Below are positions 1 through 6,756 of a stretch of 7,085 nucleotides of DNA, piece after piece. The stretch spans positions 1-7,085 of the forward strand of contig NZLE01000064.1 of the NCBI GenBank assembly GCA_002692605.1. Reading direction: 5' to 3'. The position numbers and the translations under genes were made by a program. Position 1 is the stretch's first letter; each line of letters begins with the position of its first letter. The notes beneath the pieces were generated by a model. That model was given only the letters and a program-made list of their open reading frames with translations, was not told where the DNA came from and did not search any database. Source of the DNA: Opitutia bacterium (GTDB lineage: Bacteria > Verrucomicrobiota > Verrucomicrobiia > Opitutales > Seribacteraceae).

Positions 1-1
1 T

Positions 2-1612
2 CTTGGCTATGCCGATACTTCTGTGCAAATGATGGATTCTGATCCATCGACAAAGCATGCTTTTATAAAGACACCGGGAATAGAACGGCTCGCTGAGATT
101 GGAGCCCGCTTTACGGCGGCTTACTCTCCGACCCCAACCTGTACGGGATCACGAATCAGTATACAGCACGGTCAAAGTTCTGCTAAAATTCAGTATCGTA
201 ACGTGTTTGACGTCTTATCCCAGGTTCAGCGCCCCGAGGGCTATGATGCGGAAATAACCATGGCGGAAATGCTCAAGGCCTCGGGAAGGAATTACGTCAC
301 AGCTCATTTCGGAAAGGGGTGCAGCGCCATGGGCAGGTTCGACGAGGCGGGTTACGACGTTACGGATGAAAATCCCGGAGAACCCGGTGGAAATGGCAAC
401 GGGCACGGTTCCTATTGGGATCCGATCAAGGAGAAGACTCCATTCCCGCCCGACAATCCCAAACGGATGCATTCGTTGAGAAAGGATGCGGCGGACTTTC
501 TGAAAAAGAATGCCGGAAAACAGCCCTTCTTTATGATGGTTTCACACTATGCGCCCCATATTCCCTTCATGTGCACCCGCGAAGCCTTTGAGCGTACCAA
601 AAAGCGTTGGGTAGAAGCGGGATTGGATACCAAGGGTATGGACGAACTGACCGATGACCCAATCTCAAACCCCAAAGGGGAAGCGAATAAAAGGATTACC
701 TATGCAGCCATGGTGGAGGAAATGGACCTCACTTTGGTCGATGTTCTCGATGCGCTCGAACAATCGGGCGAATTGGAAAACACCTACGTTATCTTTACCT
801 CCGACAATGGAGGCGGGCATGCCGAGAGGCGGCAAGTGGATGGTGAAAACCGCAGGTTCAATGGCCCTTTGCAAGAGGGGAAACGTTCGATTTTTGAGGG
901 AGGGATCCGCGTGCCGACAGTCATTTCCGGTCCCGGCATCAAAGCCGGTTCGCAATGTGACGTGCCCATCGTACAGTGGGATTTTCTCCCCACCTTTCAT
1001 GACTTGAGCGGAAGCGATGCTCCGATGCCTCCGAACGTGGACGGGGGAAGCCTCCGTCAGGTTTTCAAAAAAGGAAACAAAGGAAAGGTCAAGCGGGTCG
1101 CCCCCGGAATCATTCACCACTACACCTGTCACTACCATCCGCCGATCAGTTCCATTATAAGGGGTGATTACAAGTTGATGCGTCATTTGAACTCCAATGA
1201 ATTCAAGTTGTTTAATTTGAAGAATGACTATCGGGAGGAAACGAACCTGGCGGCTGAAATGCCCGAAAAAGTGAGGGAATTGGACGAGATTTGCCGTAAT
1301 TACGTGAAGAAGGTAAACGGTGGAACCGCAGAGCAGGTAAGGCAAGCGCATCACAAATTGATGGATCACTTCAGTCAGCAATCGGTGTTTCACTACAGGA
1401 AAAGGCTAGGGGCCCTGAAGGAACAGAATCTTCCTGATTTTGAAGACCGGAAGGCAAAAATGCTCAAGCAGTTGAACGACAATCTTTTCAAGAATTTGGT
1501 CAACAAGGAAAAAACCAATCTGCATCGTGAACTTCATGCATGGAGGGAGGGCTCGGAAAAGAACCTAGCCGAAGAAAATGCCCGGGCCAAATGGGTTGAA
1601 TTCGTTGATTGA
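2..1612 (+). CDS. Secreted type I sulfatase, tandem copy 1 (5'-truncated by window edge)
   Basis: Alkaline-phosphatase-fold sulfatase that should hydrolyse sulfate esters, probably on an extracellular or periplasmic glycan; the substrate is unknown. The reading frame is open from base 2, and the residues before the GTG at 23 (LGYADTS) align with DDLGWHQTS and DDLGYTQTS in the next two genes. The true start is therefore about 100 bases upstream, and the signal peptide and metal-binding DD are outside the window. Visible motifs: CTGSR at 140-154 in place of the CxPxR formylglycine signature; FGKGCS at 308-325 in place of GKWH; SHYAPH with its conserved His (near 557); TSDNGG with metal-ligand D-N at 803-808; and EGKRSIFEGGIRVP, whose Lys corresponds to the sulfate-binding Lys. 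The last ~95 residues are highly charged and look helical. Over a 50-residue stretch around EGGIRVP, hand alignment gives 39 identities with copy 2 and 29 with copy 3. Copy 2 starts 34 bases after the stop, so they are probably co-transcribed. Family is very likely; activity is less certain because of the altered motifs. Confidence 0.93.
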   Translation, partial: LGYADTSVQMMDSDPSTKHAFIKTPGIERLAEIGARFTAAYSPTPTCTGSRISIQHGQSSAKIQYRNVFDVLSQVQRPEGYDAEITMAEMLKASGRNYVTAHFGKGCSAMGRFDEAGYDVTDENPGEPGGNGNGHGSYWDPIKEKTPFPPDNPKRMHSLRKDAADFLKKNAGKQPFFMMVSHYAPHIPFMCTREAFERTKKRWVEAGLDTKGMDELTDDPISNPKGEANKRITYAAMVEEMDLTLVDVLDALEQSGELENTYVIFTSDNGGGHAERRQVDGENRRFNGPLQEGKRSIFEGGIRVPTVISGPGIKAGSQCDVPIVQWDFLPTFHDLSGSDAPMPPNVDGGSLRQVFKKGNKGKVKRVAPGIIHHYTCHYHPPISSIIRGDYKLMRHLNSNEFKLFNLKNDYREETNLAAEMPEKVRELDEICRNYVKKVNGGTAEQVRQAHHKLMDHFSQQSVFHYRKRLGALKEQNLPDFEDRKAKMLKQLNDNLFKNLVNKEKTNLHRELHAWREGSEKNLAEENARAKWVEFVD

Positions 1613-1646
1613 GTAAATTACAAGGTTAAGCGACCAGCGTTTGCCC

Positions 1647-3317
1647 ATGCAAAAAATTACACTAAGCCTACTCTCTCTCTTTTTGCTGCCTTCGGCATCC
1701 TTTGCCAAGGATGCCCCTAACTTCATCATCATTTATATGGATGACCTCGGGTGGCATCAGACTTCCGTGCGGATGATGGAGTCCGAACCAATGTCTAAGC
1801 ATTCCTTTTACGAAACACCGAACGTGGAGCGTCTTGCTGAAATGGGGATGCGATTCTCCAACGGGTATGCGCCGACTGCGACCTGCACAGGATCCCGTGT
1901 GAGCATCCAATTCGGGCAAACCTCAGCCCGGACGCAATCCCGCTACGTGTTCGACGTTTACCATGAAAAGCAACGCCCCGAAGGCTACGCGGGCCAATAC
2001 TCCCTGGCCGATGCGGTTAAGACAGCGGGCAAGAACTACGTTGCCGCTCACTTTGGCAAGGGTATGACGGAGAAGCTGAAGCTGGTGAATTATGACGTTA
2101 CCGATGAATATGAAAAATATGCTCCAAACGGTAATTTACACGGTGAAAAAATCGACATTCCTTCCCGCAGGGATCTTCCGCCAAACAACCCTAAGCGGAT
2201 TTACTCGCTGATCGACGAATCGATGAGATTTCTTAAGGAAAATGCCGGTAAGCGACCTTTTTTTATGATGGTTTCCCATTATTCGGTTCACGTGCCGCAT
2301 GCCGCATCCCAAAAATACGTGGATAAGTGGCAGGCCAAGTACGATGCGCTTGAAAAACCAAAGGATAAGGAGGCGCTCAGGCTTTTCGAGAGGGAATGCA
2401 AACCGCTTTACGGAGCCATGCTTGAAGAGACGGATCAGCATGTGGGAATCCTTCTTGATTATCTCAAACAAGTCGATGAACTGGACGACACGTACTTCAT
2501 TTTCACTTCCGACAATGGGAGTGAGTGCATTCCTATCACCAGAGAAAATCGTCGCTATAACGGCCCTCTTCAGGAGGGTAAGTATTCCTGTTTCGAGGGA
2601 GGCATTCGCGTTCCCTTTGTGGTCTCCGGTCCGGGGATCCGAGGAGGTTCGTATTGTGACGTGCCGGTCGTGCAGTGGGATCTGCTTGCCACCTTGCATG
2701 ACCTGAGCGGCAATCGGACACCCTTGCCGGGAGATATCGACGGAGGGAGTTTAAGGGATGTCCTCTTCAATGGAAACAAAGGCAAAGTGAGAAGGGGCGC
2801 TCCGGGTATTATTCATCACTTCCCCAGTCACTACCAGGTTCCGGTGAGCGCCATCAGAATCGGCGATTATAAGTTCATGCGTAATATGAACACCGATGAA
2901 AAAAAACTTTTCAACGTGGCGGAGGATTACCGCGAAGAGTATGACCTTGCCCAAAAGATGCCTAAGAAAGTGGCTTCGATGGACAAGATCCTGCGAAACT
3001 ACATAGCCGAAGTGGATGGGGGAGACGTGAGAGACAGCTATCGGGCCTTTTATGAAACGATGGATGATTTCGAGGGCCGGGCCGAAGATGCTCATAAGCG
3101 CAAGATGAAAGAACTCGATGAGACCAAGCCTGCCGACTACGCAGATCAAAAGGCAATGATTGATCAAGAACTCGAGCTTAAGAAACGTAGCTTTAACGCG
3201 AACCGCGCCATCACCAAAAGACAGGAAACATGGCCTGGTTGGTACGATACGGCCCGTAAGACCGTGGAAGCGGAAATTGGTATGACAAAGGGAGGGAAAC
3301 TAATTGAAAAAAAGTAA
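1647..3317 (+). CDS. Secreted type I sulfatase, tandem copy 2
   Basis: Complete sulfatase of 556 aa. I chose the ATG at 1647 over the in-frame TTG at 1641 because it begins a clean Sec signal peptide (MQKITLSLLSLFLLPSASFA, cleavage likely after SFA) directly before the mature start KDAPNFIIIYMDD. No Shine-Dalgarno is visible. Residues from that ATG: metal ligands D32-D33; CTGSR at 80-84 (Gly where Pro is expected); K138 in HFGKGM, with Met where the GKWH His normally sits; H215 in HYSVH; D289-N290 in TSDNG; K312 in QEGKYSCFEGGIRVP. Relative to copy 3 there is a short insertion between DNG and GPLQ ending in RENRRYN, shared with copy 1. The C-terminal ~100 residues are rich in Lys, Glu and Asp and are probably helical. 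The gene is the middle member of the sulfatase array, with gaps of 34 and 48 bases to its neighbours. Function as a sulfatase is inferred from family; the noncanonical formylglycine site leaves open whether it is matured and active. Substrate unknown. Confidence 0.93.
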   Translation: MQKITLSLLSLFLLPSASFAKDAPNFIIIYMDDLGWHQTSVRMMESEPMSKHSFYETPNVERLAEMGMRFSNGYAPTATCTGSRVSIQFGQTSARTQSRYVFDVYHEKQRPEGYAGQYSLADAVKTAGKNYVAAHFGKGMTEKLKLVNYDVTDEYEKYAPNGNLHGEKIDIPSRRDLPPNNPKRIYSLIDESMRFLKENAGKRPFFMMVSHYSVHVPHAASQKYVDKWQAKYDALEKPKDKEALRLFERECKPLYGAMLEETDQHVGILLDYLKQVDELDDTYFIFTSDNGSECIPITRENRRYNGPLQEGKYSCFEGGIRVPFVVSGPGIRGGSYCDVPVVQWDLLATLHDLSGNRTPLPGDIDGGSLRDVLFNGNKGKVRRGAPGIIHHFPSHYQVPVSAIRIGDYKFMRNMNTDEKKLFNVAEDYREEYDLAQKMPKKVASMDKILRNYIAEVDGGDVRDSYRAFYETMDDFEGRAEDAHKRKMKELDETKPADYADQKAMIDQELELKKRSFNANRAITKRQETWPGWYDTARKTVEAEIGMTKGGKLIEKK

Positions 3318-3365
3318 GCCGTCCACCGAGCCCTGAAGATTTTGATTTCATAAAATAACCCACCG

Positions 3366-4973
3366 ATGAGAAACAACCCGATCATTCCTTTGGCCCTAAC
3401 CCTTGCCAGCCTCTGCTCCTATGGGGGAAATGCCCCCAACTTTCTTCTCATCTACGCGGATGACCTCGGATACACTCAAACCAGCGTACCGATGATGAAA
3501 GGCCGACCCGAGCTTGGCCACTCTCTGCACCAAACGCCAAACTTGGAAAAGCTGGCCGCCCGAGGGATGCGTTTTTCCAACGCATACTGTCCGTCTCCGG
3601 TCTGCACGCCTTCTCGGGCAAGCATTCAGTTCGGAATGACCACTGCACGGGTCGGATGCATCTCCATTCATGACGTCGTGATGAATAAGAGACAGGTGGA
3701 TTTTAAAAAGAAACTTTCCTTGGCGGAAATGCTGAAGGAATCCGGGAAAGGGTATGTAAGTGGTTTTTTTGGGAAGGGTTGCACTCCACTCGGATGGTTC
3801 AAGGATCACGGTTATGACGTGACTGATTTCATTCACAAGCACCCCAATGGCAACGGACATGGGGATTGGTGGGAACCAGCAGAGAAAACCCCCATCCCAC
3901 TCGATGACCCTAAGCGGGTATTCAGTCTGGCCAAGTCCTCCAATGCATTTCTCGAAAAACGAGCCAAGGACAAGAAACCTTTCTTTCTCACGATTTCTCA
4001 CTATGCCTTGCACGTTCGAAATATGTCCTTGAAGAGCACGCGCCGAAAATACCTGGATATTGTTGCCGAAAGGGAGGGTATTGAGGAAAAGATTCCAGAC
4101 ATTTCCAAGTTTGATGACAATGCCGCTGAAATGCCCGAAAAGTTGAGAAACCATTGGGAGCGAGCCAACTATGCCGCAATGATGGAAAATATGGATACCT
4201 CCATTGGGATGGTGCTCGACCGTCTTGAGGAACTGGGCCTGCAAAAAAATACCTTTGTTATTTTTTCTTCCGACAATGGGGGTGGAGCCAGCAATAAACC
4301 ACTCCAGGGAGGAAAGGCCCGAATGTGGGAGGGCGGTATACGGGTTCCCATGATCGTGGCCGGTCCAAACGTCCCCTCAAATTCGCAATGCGACAAACCC
4401 GTAGCTCAGTGGGATTATCTGTCCACCATGCATGATCTGTCCGGCAGTTCGGCGCCTTTGCCGGAAAACCTCGACGGGGTGAGTCTGCGTCCGGTTTTGG
4501 AAAAAGGTAATAAGGGAAAGCTCGCCAAGCGTGACACCGGATTCGTTTTTCATTTTCCCGCCTTCTACACCATTCCGATTACTTCATACCGCGCCGGTGA
4601 TTACAAGCTGATGCGTCATTTGAATTCCGGGGAAATCAAATTGTTCAACGTGGCCAAGGATATGGGGGAAACCAAGGACTTGGCTGAAAGTATGCCGGAG
4701 AAGCGTAAGGCGATGGTTCGCAAATTGGATGCCTACCTGAAAAAGGTTGGAGCATGGACCATGGAGGAAGTCTACCAAACCCGCTTGGAAGAATTGGATC
4801 GTTGGATTTCCGAGAACGAAAAGGTAGCCGAAGATTGCAAAGAGGGCCTTGGGAAATCGCCTGATGACCGCGATTTGCAAAGCCGTCTCAAAAAAGCCGA
4901 GGATTCCTTGGAAAGGCTCGAGGAAACCCGATCTCAGGTACTTGCCAATCGGTCTTCTTCAAACTGGCTTTGA
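3366..4973 (+). CDS. Secreted type I sulfatase, tandem copy 3 (canonical CTPSR)
   Basis: Complete 535-aa sulfatase. The ATG at 3366 starts a signal peptide (MRNNPIIPLALTLASLCSYG) that leads into NAPNFLLIYADD; there is no recognisable Shine-Dalgarno. Key residues: D32-D33 metal ligands; CTPSR at 80-84, the standard signature whose Cys is converted to formylglycine; K137 in FFGKGCT, with Cys139 in the place of the GKWH His; H216 in HYALH; D303-N304 in SSDNGGG; K317 in LQGGKARMWEGGIRVP. It is the most diverged of the three copies and lacks the insertion between DNG and PLQ. Like copies 1 and 2 it has a longer-than-usual segment between DDLG and TPNLEKLA, which marks all three as one subfamily. 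The C-terminal ~75 residues (around LKKAEDSLERLEETR) have coiled-coil-like heptad character. It is the last gene of the presumed operon. It is the copy most likely to be an active formylglycine sulfatase, but the missing His applies here too. Substrate unknown. Confidence 0.95.
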   Translation: MRNNPIIPLALTLASLCSYGGNAPNFLLIYADDLGYTQTSVPMMKGRPELGHSLHQTPNLEKLAARGMRFSNAYCPSPVCTPSRASIQFGMTTARVGCISIHDVVMNKRQVDFKKKLSLAEMLKESGKGYVSGFFGKGCTPLGWFKDHGYDVTDFIHKHPNGNGHGDWWEPAEKTPIPLDDPKRVFSLAKSSNAFLEKRAKDKKPFFLTISHYALHVRNMSLKSTRRKYLDIVAEREGIEEKIPDISKFDDNAAEMPEKLRNHWERANYAAMMENMDTSIGMVLDRLEELGLQKNTFVIFSSDNGGGASNKPLQGGKARMWEGGIRVPMIVAGPNVPSNSQCDKPVAQWDYLSTMHDLSGSSAPLPENLDGVSLRPVLEKGNKGKLAKRDTGFVFHFPAFYTIPITSYRAGDYKLMRHLNSGEIKLFNVAKDMGETKDLAESMPEKRKAMVRKLDAYLKKVGAWTMEEVYQTRLEELDRWISENEKVAEDCKEGLGKSPDDRDLQSRLKKAEDSLERLEETRSQVLANRSSSNWL

Positions 4974-5072
4974 GCCTATTCAATTTAAACTCCTCCGGAT
5001 CCCCTAAGGGATTTGCGAACAAGTGGTTTCTTCGATGGCATTTCCTCAACTGCCGGAGGGTCAGGCCGTCAA
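4974..5072. other. Convergent intergenic region
   Basis: These 99 bases separate the stop of the third sulfatase (+) from the stop of the SGNH hydrolase gene (-). No ORF with coding character is present. The segment contains a 7-base inverted repeat (CCTCCGG at 4992-4998 and CCGGAGG at 5053-5059) and a smaller hairpin at 4996-5015. Transcription from both sides should end here, but neither structure is followed by a convincing T-run. Confidence 0.6.
4996..5015 (+). terminator. Possible weak hairpin terminator for sulfatase operon
   Basis: Bases 4996-5003 can pair with 5008-5015 around a CTAA loop. As RNA from the + strand this gives an 8-pair stem, two of which are G-U wobbles; the core is ATCCC/GGGAT. 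It starts 23 bases after the sulfatase stop. There is only TTT within the 3' arm and no U-tract after it, so it is a poor match to an intrinsic terminator. It competes with the longer-range CCTCCGG/CCGGAGG pairing. Confidence 0.2.
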
Positions 5073-5714
5073 TCAATGACTTGCGAAAAATTCGTCTTTC
5101 AACAATTCTGCCAGTTTTTGGGCACCCTTGGCGTTAAGGTGAACGCCGTCATCCTGATAGTAAGTCTTGTCGGACATTTTCAGATGAGCGTCGAAGATTT
5201 GGTATCCGCCTTCCTTGGCTATCTTAAGAATGGCTCCTCGAATTTTAGTGCGTAGAAGATCATTGCGAATACCCCAATGATCGGAAAACGCCACCGGTGG
5301 CGTACACAAAATCACTTTGCTTGTTTCGGGGAAATCGTACCTTTTCAACAAGTCCTTGTAATGAAGCGAAAAATCATTCCGGTAATTCTTGGAATCGTTC
5401 GTGCCTAGCATAAAAATGAAATAGTCGTGTTTTGCCTCTGAGGATTCTTTGAATGAATCACTTTTCGTATAACCGTATGTGTCCGAATGATAAACCGTGG
5501 ACCCTGCTACTCCGTAATTGTGTACCCGAAAATTCAGACCAAGGGATACTTGAAGTTTTGAGGGGTATGAAAACCATAGGGCGGGAAATAATCCATGGCC
5601 AATTGTATTGCTGTCTCCAATGCAGGCTATGTGGGTTACTTCGTCACCGCTAAGAGTAAAGACAGAATAAAGACCAATGGAAACGATAAGGAAAAGGAGG
5701 AGTGCTTTCTTCAT
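5073..5714 (-). CDS. Secreted or anchored SGNH/GDSL-type hydrolase
   Basis: A 213-aa SGNH-fold esterase/acyltransferase. The four family blocks are visible: block I IGDSN with nucleophile Ser35 (Asn replaces the usual Leu); block II Gly in NYGVAGST (66-73); block III GTND with Asn106; block V DGVH with Asp189 and His192. The N-terminus MKKALLLFLIVSIGLYSVFT is a signal peptide or uncleaved membrane anchor with no lipobox Cys, so the catalytic domain should lie outside the cytoplasmic membrane. I chose the ATG at 5714 because it directly precedes this hydrophobic segment and lies 7 bases after the stop of the upstream AT3 gene; the longer in-frame start at 5768 would overlap that gene and add a charged stretch before the signal. 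The tight spacing suggests translational coupling and a joint role. AT3 and SGNH domains are fused in OatA-type peptidoglycan O-acetyltransferases, so this protein may place or remove acetyl groups on a glycan. An unrelated lipase or esterase role cannot be excluded. Confidence 0.88.
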   Translation of the reverse strand: MKKALLLFLIVSIGLYSVFTLSGDEVTHIACIGDSNTIGHGLFPALWFSYPSKLQVSLGLNFRVHNYGVAGSTVYHSDTYGYTKSDSFKESSEAKHDYFIFMLGTNDSKNYRNDFSLHYKDLLKRYDFPETSKVILCTPPVAFSDHWGIRNDLLRTKIRGAILKIAKEGGYQIFDAHLKMSDKTYYQDDGVHLNAKGAQKLAELLKDEFFASH

Positions 5715-5721
5715 TCGGAAA

Positions 5722-6756
5722 CTAACTGATAAATCTCGCCTTAGTGAATTTAAGCAATGGATTCTCAACGTATTTCCATGATAAAAGGCCAGCCCCTAAG
5801 GCTGCAAATAGAGCAACGAATCCAAGTGCGTTGACCTCTACGAATGGAATGAGCGCTTTGTACGTCATGGTAATGATTATCGTGTGCACGAGATAAATCG
5901 AATACGAAGCATCTCCCAACAAACGAAGTATTCTATCAATGAAAGTAAAATTAGACCGCTCAATTGTCCTGGAAATACTGTCGCAGGTGAGAATTATGGT
6001 TCCGAAAAAACAGGCGAGCAATCCTTTTTCATACAATGGATTTTCTACCCATTTGAAGACTGCGAAAAATCCAAGGAGTAGCATTGAGGATTTGATTCCA
6101 ATCTCAAACGTCTTTTTCCTACGATATAAAATGGAAATTAAAATTCCGATTATGAATTGAATGTTATAGGCGTTTAACAAATGGTCGATGAATGGATTTT
6201 GTTCTGCCAAAAACAAATTGTAGCCTACGATACCGGATGCCCATATTGCCAGCAGGGCATAAAAGAGGTTTCTTTGCATCAGCATTGCCCCAAGAAAATA
6301 AAGATAAAAGGTCAATTCATAGGACAAAGTCCACGCTACGCTGAGGAAGGGGTACTGGTCCTGCATGGGTATGAGCAGATAAGAATGCAGAAAATAATCC
6401 AGTGATTTTTGATGTTCGGGGATCGGAATGCCCAAGCCTAGGAAAATCAAAACTTTCGTGGTAAGAACAATCAAATATAAGGGGTATATTCGAAAGAATC
6501 GCTTCTTGGCATACGTGAGGCATTTTCCTCTGGCGCCAATATCTTCATAATGGGCGTTGAAAATTATAAAACCACTGATAACGAAAAAGAAATCTACGCC
6601 ATATTTTCCGTAATCAAACAGTAAGCTGAAAATGGAGTTGAGGTTGTAGGCTTCGGCAGTTGTTCCAATATGGTAAAGTAAGACAAAGGTAGCCGCTAGA
6701 GCTCTGCAGTACTGAATTCCTAAAATCTTTTGCCTTATTGCCACAGGATTATTCAT
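5722..6756 (-). CDS. Acyltransferase-3 (AT3) family membrane protein
   Basis: A 344-aa multi-span membrane protein that would move acyl groups, usually acetyl, across the membrane or onto glycans or lipids. Family hallmarks are in order: GIQYCRALAATFVLLYH (13-29) with the conserved Arg18 and His29; YGVDFFFVISGFI (52-64); KRFFRIYPLYL (85-95); AWTLSYEL (141-148); LLGDASYSIYLVH (279-291); and WKYVENP (327-333) near the C-terminus. Many hydrophobic segments lie between these, consistent with about ten membrane helices, and the length is typical of a stand-alone AT3 domain. The ATG at 6756 is preferred; the frame stays open to 6855, but that extension would lie antisense inside the divergent kinase-like gene and resembles no AT3 N-terminus. 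It is the first gene of a two-gene unit with the SGNH hydrolase 7 bases downstream. No Shine-Dalgarno is seen. Sampled 60-base lines are 33-40% GC, against 50-60% in sampled sulfatase lines, which may point to horizontal acquisition. The acceptor substrate is unknown. Confidence 0.93.
   Translation of the reverse strand: MNNPVAIRQKILGIQYCRALAATFVLLYHIGTTAEAYNLNSIFSLLFDYGKYGVDFFFVISGFIIFNAHYEDIGARGKCLTYAKKRFFRIYPLYLIVLTTKVLIFLGLGIPIPEHQKSLDYFLHSYLLIPMQDQYPFLSVAWTLSYELTFYLYFLGAMLMQRNLFYALLAIWASGIVGYNLFLAEQNPFIDHLLNAYNIQFIIGILISILYRRKKTFEIGIKSSMLLLGFFAVFKWVENPLYEKGLLACFFGTIILTCDSISRTIERSNFTFIDRILRLLGDASYSIYLVHTIIITMTYKALIPFVEVNALGFVALFAALGAGLLSWKYVENPLLKFTKARFIS

Noticed and set aside
23..25. 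GTG as the start of the first sulfatase
   Set aside because: The frame is open to the left edge and the residues before it match the conserved DDLG-TS region of the other two copies, so the gene starts outside the window.
1641..1643. TTG start for the second sulfatase
   Set aside because: The ATG two codons later begins a clean signal peptide; neither has a Shine-Dalgarno, and the extension adds only two residues.
3396..4244. 282-codon open frame on the minus strand inside the third sulfatase
   Set aside because: It is fully antisense to a well-supported gene and has no recognisable domain; similar long antisense frames occur under the other sulfatases (for example 665-1393 and 2136-2699), as expected from codon bias.
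5715..5768. N-terminal extension of the SGNH hydrolase to 5768
   Set aside because: It overlaps the AT3 3' end and would place a charged stretch in front of the signal peptide.
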